From NCBI GenBank assembly GCA_017623435.1, contig JAGAPD010000011.1, positions 1 through 51,952 of the forward strand: 51,952 nt of DNA, given 5' to 3'. The notes under the pieces are model-generated. The model searched no databases. It was not told where the DNA came from and saw nothing but the letters and a program-made list of their open reading frames with translations. Each line of letters opens with the position of its first letter. Within the stretch, counting starts at the first letter, position 1. Of the stretch, positions 16,374-24,064 are shown one piece after another. Origin of the DNA: Clostridia bacterium. GTDB lineage: Bacteria; Bacillota; Clostridia; Christensenellales; Pumilibacteraceae. A program made the position numbers and the translations under genes.

Positions 16374-16883
16374 CTACAAAACCAAAATTCCTATCGCAGC
16401 TCCCACCAAAACACCCAGCTTAATATAGGACGAGCAGTACTTGCTTTCCCTTTGCTTTTCGCTATTATACAGTTCGTCAATTTTGCCCTTAAAATTTTCT
16501 AAGACCATTACTTGAGTATCAGTATCGTACGTTCCTAAAACGGAAAACATATCAGTTATTATACTCCTCTCTCTTTTAGTTAAATGCGCTAACTTTGGGG
16601 CAAAAGCATCTGATTTTTTACTGATAAAGCGAATAAAATCGTGAATATTATCCTTTAATTCAGCGCCAAAACGCTCGCTCTCGCAAAGCAGAATTTCGGT
16701 AAGCTTACTCTGCTTAAACCGCACTTCCCCTTCGAGTGAATTTATAAGCGATATACAGTCTTCAAAGTATTTTCGCCTCACTTTTATGCGCATTGAAAAA
16801 TGCGCGCCTACGGTTAGACCAAGGAGCGAAAAACCAAAAACTAACGCAACGGCCCAAACGATCACGGCGCGTAATAAATGCAC
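16374..16883 (-). CDS. spoIIIAB: stage III sporulation protein AB
   Basis: SpoIIIAB resembles type II secretion/pilus F-type membrane proteins and works with the SpoIIIAA ATPase. The 169-residue protein has an N-terminal helix (about 7-27), a long helical middle with the conserved SLINSLEGEVRFKQSKLTEIL, and a C-terminal helix (about 152-169). It overlaps spoIIIAA by 22 bp and abuts spoIIIAC. Confidence 0.93.
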   Translation of the reverse strand: MHLLRAVIVWAVALVFGFSLLGLTVGAHFSMRIKVRRKYFEDCISLINSLEGEVRFKQSKLTEILLCESERFGAELKDNIHDFIRFISKKSDAFAPKLAHLTKRERSIITDMFSVLGTYDTDTQVMVLENFKGKIDELYNSEKQRESKYCSSYIKLGVLVGAAIGILVL

Positions 16884-17776
16884 TTCATATCGCCGTCGTA
16901 AACGTTTTCGTAAGTGCCTGGTCCAAGCCTGTCGGACAAGAAAATATAGCGACTAAAAACTTTACTTGCGAACAACTTATCAAAACCTTTTCGCATATAT
17001 AGCTCCTCGGGCGTGGACGCGTGTGCGGATGCTATCACCTTTACTCCACCAAAGCACGCCTCTAAAACCGCGTCGTAATCTCTCTCGCCTATCAGCTCGT
17101 CAGTAACGATAAGGTCGGGGCGCATACTTCTTATACCGTACTCAAAAGCGTAACTTTTACTGCAATTTGATATGATATCCACGCCGTTACCTACGTCAAG
17201 CTGATTTTTGCGGTTACAAACGGCAGCGATTTCACTTCGCTCGTCAACGAGCAAAATATTTAAGTTTTCCTTACTGATATGTCGGCACAAGTCTCGAAGT
17301 ATGGTCGTTTTGCCTGCGCCGGGTGGCGAAACTATCAGCGCGTTTCGTAATTTAGTGTCCTTAATGAAATTATACGCCGTAAGTCCGCAGCCCCGTATTT
17401 CGTGTGGAAAACGAATATTTACGGAAGTAAAATCCTTAATCGTCTTAACTATTCCGTCCTGACGCACCGTTTCTCCACAAACGCCTATCCTCACTCCGCC
17501 CTCAACGGTAATATAGCCGTTTACGAGCTGATTATTGACCGCATAAAGCGACCGCTCGCTAACGCCTACCACTAAATTATTCACGTCGTCGCTACTGCTA
17601 AGAATCGCGTTATCCGCCCTGTCGGACAAACCGTTTTTACCCAAATAATAATATTTTCCGTTGTAATTGATACAAACGGGCATATTTGCACGCAAACGAA
17701 GTTCGTACACGCGATTTTCGTCCAACCTGCTCTTTATCACTTCACTGACTTCAATAGGCAAATACTTTTCAATCAT
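16862..17776 (-). CDS. spoIIIAA: stage III sporulation protein AA (ATPase)
   Basis: SpoIIIAA is the AAA/secretion-type ATPase that powers the mother cell to forespore channel. Walker A is in VSPPGAGKTTILRDLCR, followed by LLVDERSEIAAV and the DLIVTDELIG box. I choose the ATG at 17776 (304 residues) because GCAGGAGG lies 8-9 bases upstream; the longer frame reads through this site. The promoter should be sigma-E dependent. A weak candidate (GCATAAA, 13 bp, CAATATAA) lies about 20-50 bases upstream, which I hold only loosely. Confidence 0.95.
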   Translation of the reverse strand: MIEKYLPIEVSEVIKSRLDENRVYELRLRANMPVCINYNGKYYYLGKNGLSDRADNAILSSSDDVNNLVVGVSERSLYAVNNQLVNGYITVEGGVRIGVCGETVRQDGIVKTIKDFTSVNIRFPHEIRGCGLTAYNFIKDTKLRNALIVSPPGAGKTTILRDLCRHISKENLNILLVDERSEIAAVCNRKNQLDVGNGVDIISNCSKSYAFEYGIRSMRPDLIVTDELIGERDYDAVLEACFGGVKVIASAHASTPEELYMRKGFDKLFASKVFSRYIFLSDRLGPGTYENVYDGDMKCIYYAP

Positions 17777-17827
17777 AGGTTTGTCCTCCTGCTTTCTATT
17801 TATATTGACCGTGGACAAACTTTATGC

Positions 17828-17855
17828 AAAAAAAGACCTACCAAAATGGTAAGTC
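17828..17855 (-). terminator. rho-independent terminator after the lipoprotein gene
   Basis: An 8-bp stem (17835-17842 with 17848-17855) closes with one G-U pair in the minus-strand RNA and is followed by seven U. It isolates the lipoprotein gene from spoIIIA. Confidence 0.8.
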
Positions 17856-17896
17856 AATTTTTTATCGTTTATTTAGCTTTTTTTCGAAATCAATAA

Positions 17897-18373
17897 TTAA
17901 TTAATTTTATACACCCAAGGTTGAATAAATTTATAAAACGTTACTCCACCTATTGTCTTTTCATCATAAATCATAGGATCAACAATAACCCCAAAAACAC
18001 GCCCATTAACCCTTGCTACTACGTAGCCGTTATACGTTCCATAATAATTTATATGCATATCACGCTTGCTTTTTGAAAAAATGAATTTTAAACGAGACGA
18101 ATCGTCATATCCGTAATACCATCTAAAATTTGTATATTTAATTCTATCCTCAACTTTTTGACTAAATTGCATTTCTGGACGATTATTATTATTCCAATAA
18201 TCTGCTATTGTTCTTAAATCATCTTCCGTAATCCAACCTGCCTCATACGCATCTTCCAAATTCTTATACTCGTATTCTTTTACTGCGTTACACGAAATGA
18301 TCAATAACGCCGACGATACTAGTATTATAGAAACGATAACGATACTAATTATGCGTTTTGCTTTCTTCGTCAT
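17897..18373 (-). CDS. putative lipoprotein of unknown function
   Basis: This 158-residue protein begins with a basic N terminus, a hydrophobic helix (about 9-27) and a lipobox-like LLIISC with Cys28 as the likely lipid site, so it should sit on the outer face of the membrane. The mature part starts with an acidic helix (EYKNLEDAYEAGWITEDDLR, also seen in short repeats of other secreted Clostridia proteins) and ends with strands such as YNGYVVARVNGRVFGVIV. I do not recognise a characterised family. The gene is a one-gene unit with a perfect consensus promoter and a terminator, and is more AT-rich than its neighbours. Confidence 0.75.
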   Translation of the reverse strand: MTKKAKRIISIVIVSIILVSSALLIISCNAVKEYEYKNLEDAYEAGWITEDDLRTIADYWNNNNRPEMQFSQKVEDRIKYTNFRWYYGYDDSSRLKFIFSKSKRDMHINYYGTYNGYVVARVNGRVFGVIVDPMIYDEKTIGGVTFYKFIQPWVYKIN

Positions 18374-18423
18374 AATATATCCCTTTTTTGTATTTTTTAG
18401 CGCTAATACTAGTTTATATCTAT

Positions 18424-18452
18424 ATTATACTACACACTTGCACGCTTGTCAA
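18424..18452 (-). promoter_or_regulatory. consensus sigma-A promoter of the lipoprotein gene
   Basis: A perfect TTGACA (18447-18452) and a perfect TATAAT (18424-18429) have 17 bp between them. The leader of about 45 nt contains the palindrome TTAGCGCTAA (18397-18406) upstream of the AAGGGAT ribosome binding site. Confidence 0.85.
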
Positions 18453-18473
18453 GATATATATATGAAACAAAGC

Positions 18474-18503
18474 AAAAACCCGACCTTAATAGATCGGGTT
18501 TTT
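18474..18503 (-). terminator. rho-independent terminator after efp
   Basis: A 10-bp stem (18474-18483 with 18494-18503, AAAAACCCGA/TCGGGTTTTT) with a 10-nt loop. The U run is part of the stem and continues as UUUUUGCUUU in the minus-strand RNA. Confidence 0.8.
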
Positions 18504-18522
18504 AGTAACTAATTTAATTAAA

Positions 18523-19080
18523 TTACTTTACGCGTTCCATATACGTTCCGGTACGGGTATCAACACGGATTCTGTCGCCCGTGTTAACGAACAAGGGAAC
18601 TTGGATGTTAAAGCCGGTTTCAAGCGTTGCGGGCTTGTTGCCTGCCTTAGAAGTATCGCCCTGGATACCGGGTTCGGTAGATGCTACCTCAAGCTCTACA
18701 AAGTTAGGAGCAACTACGCTGAAAGCCTCTCCCTTGTAGGTCTGTACGGTTACCATCATTTCTTCTTTAACGAACTGCATTGCCTCTTCTACGATATCGA
18801 AGTTAAGGGGAAGCATATCAAACGTTTCCATATCCATGAAGTACCAAAGGTCACCGTCATTGTAGGAATACTGCATTTCCTTTCTTTCGATACGTGCGTC
18901 GGGATACTTATCCGTGGGGTTGAAAGTCTGCTCAAGTACCTGTCCGGTTACTACGTTCTTAAGCTTAGTACGAACGAACGCAGCGCCCTTACCGGGTTTT
19001 ACGTGTTGGAAATCAACAACCATGTAAACTTTTCCGTCCATTTCAAAGGTTACACCCTTTCTGAAATCTCCTGCTACCAT
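18523..19080 (-). CDS. efp: elongation factor P
   Basis: EF-P relieves ribosome stalling at polyproline. At 185 residues it has the family length and three beta-barrel domains. Typical segments are [38 protein letters not shown] and the C-terminal [17 protein letters not shown]. The loop that carries the modified residue reads KPGKGAA, with Lys as in most bacteria. It lies 26 bp after pepP and ends in a strong terminator. Confidence 0.97.
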   Translation of the reverse strand: MVAGDFRKGVTFEMDGKVYMVVDFQHVKPGKGAAFVRTKLKNVVTGQVLEQTFNPTDKYPDARIERKEMQYSYNDGDLWYFMDMETFDMLPLNFDIVEEAMQFVKEEMMVTVQTYKGEAFSVVAPNFVELEVASTEPGIQGDTSKAGNKPATLETGFNIQVPLFVNTGDRIRVDTRTGTYMERVK

Positions 19081-19106
19081 ATTATCCTCCTAAAATAATT
19101 TCTAAA

Positions 19107-20138
19107 TTATAAATTAATGTTTTTATCGAAGTTAGTAAGGTTGACTACTCCGCCATCCTTAATTACTACCAAGTCTTCTATTCTTACTCCGCCTATGCCG
19201 TCAAGGTAAATGCCCGGCTCAACGGATACGACCATATTTTCTTCCAAAATATAGTCACTTCTGGGCGAAAGATAGGGCGCTTCGTGTACTTCTACGCCTA
19301 TGCCGTGTCCAAGCGAGTGCGAGAACTCACGACCGTAGCCGTTTGCGAGAATGTACTCACTCGCAAGCAAGTGCGCCTCACGACCACTCATACCTGCTTT
19401 TATGTTTTCAAGCGCGTAAGCCTGTGCCTCGTAAACTATGTGGTGAATTTTTGCAAGCGTTTCGTTGGGCGTGCCCATACAAAAAGTTCGCGTCATATCT
19501 CCGCAGTATCCGTTTACCTTTGCGCCGATATCAAAAGTAACCATATCGTTTTTCTCTAACTTTTTCATCGACGGATGGTGATGCGGATTAGCGGTGTTTA
19601 CGCCAAACGCTACGATATTTTCAAACGCAAGTCCTTCAGCCCCGTGTGCGAGCATCTGATAGGTTATCTCGTTGGAAATATCCTTTTCACTAACGCCGTA
19701 TTTAAGCAAGGGTAAAGTCTTTGCGAGAGCTTTTTGCGTAACGATTTCAGCCTGCGCAATCTTCTCGATTTCGTCAGCCGTCTTTACGATTCTTTTAAGC
19801 GCGATATCGCCAGAGGACGGAACGAACTCAAAGTCCGCAAAACGCGATTTGATTCGCTCGTACTCAGCAACTGTCATTGACGCGTCCTCAAAGCCCACTT
19901 TTTTAGCGTCCAACTTTTTGAGAATCTTTTCGATATCGTCATAGAAAGCACCGCCAACGGTGGAGATTACGTTAAAGTCGCGGACGTACTTGCTCGCCTC
20001 ACTTGCGTAGCGAGGATCGGTAATAAAGTACTTTTCTTCCTGACTTAAAATAACGCAACCGAACGTCGAATGAAAACCCGTAAAGTAAAAACGGTTCTCT
20101 TCGCTGAATATTAAATATGTGTCAACGTTTTTGAACAT
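19107..20138 (-). CDS. pepP: M24 family Xaa-Pro aminopeptidase
   Basis: This enzyme removes an N-terminal residue that precedes proline. The 343-residue protein has a creatinase N-terminal domain (about 1-115) and the pita-bread metallopeptidase domain. The five metal ligands are all visible: two Asp in FDIGAKVNGYCGDMTRTF, His in SLGHGIGVEVHEAPY, Glu in VSVEPGIYL and Glu in GVRIEDLVV. Pairing with efp downstream is common in Firmicutes. It has a short leader with GGAGAGAG. Confidence 0.94.
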   Translation of the reverse strand: MFKNVDTYLIFSEENRFYFTGFHSTFGCVILSQEEKYFITDPRYASEASKYVRDFNVISTVGGAFYDDIEKILKKLDAKKVGFEDASMTVAEYERIKSRFADFEFVPSSGDIALKRIVKTADEIEKIAQAEIVTQKALAKTLPLLKYGVSEKDISNEITYQMLAHGAEGLAFENIVAFGVNTANPHHHPSMKKLEKNDMVTFDIGAKVNGYCGDMTRTFCMGTPNETLAKIHHIVYEAQAYALENIKAGMSGREAHLLASEYILANGYGREFSHSLGHGIGVEVHEAPYLSPRSDYILEENMVVSVEPGIYLDGIGGVRIEDLVVIKDGGVVNLTNFDKNINL

Positions 20139-20155
20139 ATCTCTCTCCTATTACT

Positions 20156-20184
20156 ATTGTAACATATTTCTTCAAAAAAGTTAA
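20156..20184 (-). promoter_or_regulatory. probable extended -10 promoter of pepP-efp
   Basis: TACAAT (20156-20161) preceded by TGT, with a weak -35 TTAACT at 17 bp (20179-20184), overlapping the end of the upstream nfo gene. It would give a leader of about 15 nt carrying the GGAGAGAG site. Confidence 0.4.
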
Positions 20185-21029
20185 ACGATTTTATGGCAAT
20201 TTTTCATAAATAGTGCATCTTCTGCCATAGTTTCTTTGGATTCACACACCACGAAGGGCGTCATACGGTACTCGTCAATGATTTTTGCGAGCGGTTCATA
20301 CAGCGGTCCGTACTCGGTATCCTCGAAAGTAAGGTGTCTGATTTCACCCGACGCGCCGTACTGAATCTTTGAAAAATGAATGTGAATATTCTTTGCTTTC
20401 TCTTCGCCAAGCTCCGAAAAAGTATAATCGATTATTTTGCGATAGTCGTCTTCGCTATTTAGTCCACCGCGCATGTAACTATTGATATGACCGAAGTCGT
20501 AGCACGGATAAAGGTGCTTATCAAGCTTACAAAAGCGCACGATTTCCTCCACCGTGCCTATTTGTTGAAGCTTGCCCATAGTTTCAGGACAAAGTATATA
20601 GTCGTCAAAATCAAGCGTGCTGTTTAGCGTTTCCATCATAAGCGCGATATTTTTTTCAGCTAAATCAACGGCGTCGGCGCGTTGCATTTTTCCGCAAGTC
20701 GCAGGATGGAAAACGGCACGCTTTCCACCTAACGCTTTAAGCGCGGTAAGCGACTGATGGATATAGCCGATTGATTTTCTGATCATTTCGGGATCAGGGT
20801 TTGCAAAGTTGGTGTAGTACGGCGCGTGAACGGAAATTTCAATACCGTATTCCTTCATCTTTTGGTTGATTTTCTTCGCCGTATCCCCACTAAGCGATAC
20901 ACCGCGACCAAAGGAATATTCGTACGCGTTAAGACCACGCGCGCTAAGCCACTCGGGCGCTTCGTAGGTGTGCTTATACCCTTCATCATAAAAACTTTTG
21001 GAATTTCCCGAAGGTCCTATTCTTAACAT
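20181..21029 (-). CDS. nfo: deoxyribonuclease IV / AP endonuclease (xylose isomerase-like TIM barrel)
   Basis: The protein cleaves DNA at abasic sites. The 282-residue TIM barrel keeps the likely zinc ligands: His in ISVHAPYYTNFANP, His in AVFHPATCG, Glu in LCPETMGKLQQIG, Asp and His in YPCYDFGHINS, His in IHIHFSKIQYG and Glu in VVCESKE. I use the ATG at 21029, because GGGAGGAG directly upstream (inside the end of ribF) is its ribosome binding site; the longer frame covers ribF codons. It closes the nusA-to-ribF run. Confidence 0.9.
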   Translation of the reverse strand: MLRIGPSGNSKSFYDEGYKHTYEAPEWLSARGLNAYEYSFGRGVSLSGDTAKKINQKMKEYGIEISVHAPYYTNFANPDPEMIRKSIGYIHQSLTALKALGGKRAVFHPATCGKMQRADAVDLAEKNIALMMETLNSTLDFDDYILCPETMGKLQQIGTVEEIVRFCKLDKHLYPCYDFGHINSYMRGGLNSEDDYRKIIDYTFSELGEEKAKNIHIHFSKIQYGASGEIRHLTFEDTEYGPLYEPLAKIIDEYRMTPFVVCESKETMAEDALFMKNCHKIV

Positions 21030-21030
21030 T

Positions 21031-21912
21031 TTACTCCTCCCATTTACCGTCGCGGTAAATTGCCTCTTTGAGCTTTTCAGGCGACTCAAATTTTTGAATA
21101 TCACGCAACTTTTTGATAAACTCTATCTTGATTTGCTTGCCGTAAATATCGCCCGAAAAATCCAACAAAAAGGGTTCTATCGTAGTCGTTTCGTCCGAAA
21201 AAGTAGGCTTGTTTCCTACGTTCGTTACGGCTTTATATCTCACTCCGTCCACGGTCACGTAACACCCGTAAACGCCGTTAGACGGATAAATTTTCTCGTC
21301 GCTTTTACTAACGTTTGCGGTGGGGAATCCAAACAAATGTCCTTCGCCCCTGCCCCTGATTACTTCGCCAGTCACGAAGTACGGATACGCAGTAAGTTTA
21401 TTCGCCTCATCAATCCGTCCGCTCGTAATAAGTTCTTTTACACGCGTAGACGAAACTTTAATTTTATCGTAATAAACGTCGTCAACGACGAAAAGCTTTA
21501 CTCCGTTTTTTTTGCAAAAATCTTTAAGTAAAGCTACGTCGCCTTGCGCATTTTTGCCAAATTTATAATCACTTCCGCATACGAACGCTTTCACGTTAAA
21601 CTTCGTAGTCAGTTCGCTCAAAAAGTCTTCGGGCAAAGTGTTCTTCGTTTGCTCGTTGAATTCGTAAGCGATTATTTCTTCTACACCACAACTTTCGTAA
21701 ATATTTTTGCGCTCGCCAAATGAAAAAATTTGCTTACCGTACGCTTTGTCTTCGTCGCTATTAAAAGTAAAAATTGCGTTCTTATAGCCGTTCTCTTTAG
21801 CGACTTCTTTCGCCTTTTTAATGATTGCGATATGACCAAGGTGCATACAGTCAAAAAAACCTAACGCCAAACACAATTTATCTAATTTGTCATTAAAAAC
21901 GCATTTTTCCAT
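21031..21912 (-). CDS. ribF: bifunctional riboflavin kinase / FAD synthetase
   Basis: RibF makes FMN from riboflavin and then FAD. The 293-residue protein has the N-terminal nucleotidyltransferase domain (ALGFFDCMHLGHIAII, VCGSDYKFGKNAQGDV, SSTRVKELI) and the C-terminal flavokinase domain (GRGEGHLFGFPTANV, GVYGCYV, DIYGKQIKIEFIKKLRD). It follows truB by one base, the usual order. Confidence 0.96.
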   Translation of the reverse strand: MEKCVFNDKLDKLCLALGFFDCMHLGHIAIIKKAKEVAKENGYKNAIFTFNSDEDKAYGKQIFSFGERKNIYESCGVEEIIAYEFNEQTKNTLPEDFLSELTTKFNVKAFVCGSDYKFGKNAQGDVALLKDFCKKNGVKLFVVDDVYYDKIKVSSTRVKELITSGRIDEANKLTAYPYFVTGEVIRGRGEGHLFGFPTANVSKSDEKIYPSNGVYGCYVTVDGVRYKAVTNVGNKPTFSDETTTIEPFLLDFSGDIYGKQIKIEFIKKLRDIQKFESPEKLKEAIYRDGKWEE

Positions 21913-21913
21913 T

Positions 21914-22768
21914 TTAGTCCCTTAAATACGGCTTGATTTTTAATCTTCCTTCAACAACTTCGCCCAGTCCAAACAATTCATTTTTGCAATAAACGGTAAA
22001 GGGCTCAGCTATTTGTCGCTCAAAATCAAGTTTTACTCCGTTAAGTAATTTTTCATAATACTGCTCGTCAATATCCACTCTGGTAAAGTCGGAAAGCGCA
22101 ACTTCGAGAGGGATAACCGCCTTTTCTTTAAGCTCCAAAAACTGCTCAATAGTTACGCTGTCTTCAATCGTAAACTTGCCAGTTTTGATACGAGTTATCG
22201 AAGTCATAGTCGCAAGCGAGCCAAGCGCGTAGGCAATATCACGGCAAATGCTTCGGATATAAGTACCTGCGCTACAATGAATTTCAAAGTAGAAAGTGTT
22301 ATCGCTATCCTGCGACAATAATTTGATAGAATAAATATTAACGCGCGATGGCTTTAACTCAAACTCAATTCCCTTCCTCGCAAGGTCGTACGCGCGTACG
22401 CCGTTTATATTTTTCGCGCTATACGCAGGCGGAAGTTGGTCGCACTCGCCTACGAATTTATCTAAAACGGACAAAATTTCCTGCTTTGAGGGGATTACGC
22501 TCGTTTTTTCAGTTACTTTTCCGTCGCCGTCAAGCGTGTCCGTTTCGTAACCAAAAGTAAAATGCGCCCTGTAAATTTTATCCTTTTGGAGTAGCGTGTC
22601 AAAAAGTCTGGTCGCTTTACCTACGCCCACGAGCAAAACGCCTTCGCCCTGTGGATCAAGCGTGCCCATATGTCCGCTCTCTTTTACGTGGAGGGTGTTG
22701 CGCACCTTGTTTACGACGTCACGGCTTGTCCAACCCTTTGGCTTATTGATTACGACCAAGCCTTTCAT
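21914..22768 (-). CDS. truB: tRNA pseudouridine-55 synthase TruB
   Basis: TruB converts U55 of the T-arm of tRNAs to pseudouridine. The start is the ATG at 22768 (MKGLVVINKPKGWTSRDVV), which overlaps the nrnA stop as ATGA; the longer frame reads through nrnA. The catalytic Asp is in GHMGTLDPQGEGVLLVGVG, followed by YRAHFTFGYETDTLDGDG and CSAGTYIRSICRDIA. 284 residues, as usual. Confidence 0.96.
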   Translation of the reverse strand: MKGLVVINKPKGWTSRDVVNKVRNTLHVKESGHMGTLDPQGEGVLLVGVGKATRLFDTLLQKDKIYRAHFTFGYETDTLDGDGKVTEKTSVIPSKQEILSVLDKFVGECDQLPPAYSAKNINGVRAYDLARKGIEFELKPSRVNIYSIKLLSQDSDNTFYFEIHCSAGTYIRSICRDIAYALGSLATMTSITRIKTGKFTIEDSVTIEQFLELKEKAVIPLEVALSDFTRVDIDEQYYEKLLNGVKLDFERQIAEPFTVYCKNELFGLGEVVEGRLKIKPYLRD

Positions 22769-23706
22769 TCGTCCATACCGTCCGTAATAGATTTCACAAC
22801 CTTTCTCACGACGTCCTCGTAGTGGCCGTTGACCACGCAACCCGAGGCAAGCTTGTGTCCGCCACCGCCAAAACTCATAGCGGCTGCCGCCACGTCTACG
22901 CTTTTGGAGCGGAAACTTACCTTATAACTTCTCTCGCGCTGTTCGGTCATACATACCGCCGCCTGAACCGTGCCGATGCTCATACCGTAGTCGATAAGCC
23001 CCTCCGTGTCCGTCAAAGTGCAACCGCACTCCTTTAAAATCGCGGAAGTAATCGTCATTACGACGATTTTATCGTCACGGAAAAAGCGCATTGAACTAAT
23101 TGCTTTTGCTGTAAGAGCGAGTTTATTTTTGGTGTTGTTTTTGAAAAAGCCGTTTACTATTCCCTGATGGTCTGCGCCCAACGCTAATAAATCAGATGCA
23201 ACCGCCATAGTGTGAGCCGTGGTATTGTTGTGCATAAAATTGCCCGTATCAGTAGACAGTCCAAAATACAGACAAGTTGCGCTATCAGCGTCAATAACAC
23301 CCTCGTCCTTAATAAGCGAATAAAGTAATTCGCAAGTGCTACTGATTTCAGCATCCACGTAATTGACCTTTCCAAAACGGTTATTCGTATGATGATGGTC
23401 GATATTTATGGTCATAGGGCATTTAAGGAACGCGCCTAAGTAACAGCCTAATCTGACGTCCACAGCGCAGTCCACCGCAATACCCAAATCGTATTTATCG
23501 TACTTTTTGTCGTTAAGCGAGTCAAAGTCCTTAATAAAAGAATAATGAGCGGGCTTGTCCGCGTCGGTTACGAAGTCCACTCTTTTGCCTAAATTTTCGG
23601 CAATTCTCTTCAATGCAAAACCCGACCCGAGGCAATCGCCGTCGGGACGGATATGGCATACTATAAGCACGGTACGTGCTTTTTTTATATAATCAATTAG
23701 CGTCAC
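22765..23706 (-). CDS. nrnA: DHH/DHHA1 phosphoesterase, NrnA-type oligoribonuclease / pAp phosphatase
   Basis: NrnA degrades nanoRNA (including pGpG) and dephosphorylates pAp. The 313-residue protein shows HIRPDGDCLGSGFAL, GIAVDCA, the DHH motif in NIDHHHTNNRFG and the C-terminal DHHA1 glycine motif SFGGGGHKLASG. The start codon is GTG (23704-23706) inside the end of rbfA; the upstream ribosome binding site is weak, consistent with coupling. Confidence 0.93.
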   Translation of the reverse strand: MTLIDYIKKARTVLIVCHIRPDGDCLGSGFALKRIAENLGKRVDFVTDADKPAHYSFIKDFDSLNDKKYDKYDLGIAVDCAVDVRLGCYLGAFLKCPMTINIDHHHTNNRFGKVNYVDAEISSTCELLYSLIKDEGVIDADSATCLYFGLSTDTGNFMHNNTTAHTMAVASDLLALGADHQGIVNGFFKNNTKNKLALTAKAISSMRFFRDDKIVVMTITSAILKECGCTLTDTEGLIDYGMSIGTVQAAVCMTEQRERSYKVSFRSKSVDVAAAAMSFGGGGHKLASGCVVNGHYEDVVRKVVKSITDGMDE

Positions 23707-24049
23707 CGTTCTTTATTTCCTCTAAAATAGATTCGATTTTGGAACTATACTGCATAGAAGTATCCATACGGAATTCAAGTGAAGGCACTTGGCGGATATC
23801 GCGAAAAGCCGTGCTAAGCTCTTTTCTGATAAATCCTGCCGCGTCCTTAACCGCCTGAAAAGTACTGTCAATTCTATCCTTATTGCCAAAGATAGACAAA
23901 TAAACTTTTGCGGTTTTGAGGTCCTTTGCAACTTCAACGCTCATTACGCTAACCATTTCGGTTTTGCGCGGATTCTTGATTTTATTATTGATAACGTCAG
24001 CGATTACTTTTCGCATTTCGCTATTAAGTCTGTCAGATCTATAACTCAT
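23693..24049 (-). CDS. rbfA: ribosome-binding factor A
   Basis: RbfA is a KH-domain protein that helps mature the 30S subunit 5' end of 16S rRNA. The 118-residue protein starts MSYRSDRLNSEMRKVIADVI and contains VSVMSVEVAKDLKTAKVYLSIFG and the LRDIRQ-like FRDIRQVPSLEFRMD. It lies 15 bp after infB and overlaps nrnA. Confidence 0.95.
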   Translation of the reverse strand: MSYRSDRLNSEMRKVIADVINNKIKNPRKTEMVSVMSVEVAKDLKTAKVYLSIFGNKDRIDSTFQAVKDAAGFIRKELSTAFRDIRQVPSLEFRMDTSMQYSSKIESILEEIKNGDAN

Positions 24050-24064
24050 TTTCTCTCCCGAAAA

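Noticed and set aside
18462..18529. Short plus-strand ATG frame (MKQSKNPTLIDRVF...)
   Set aside because: It reads through the efp terminator hairpin and has no promoter or ribosome binding site of its own.
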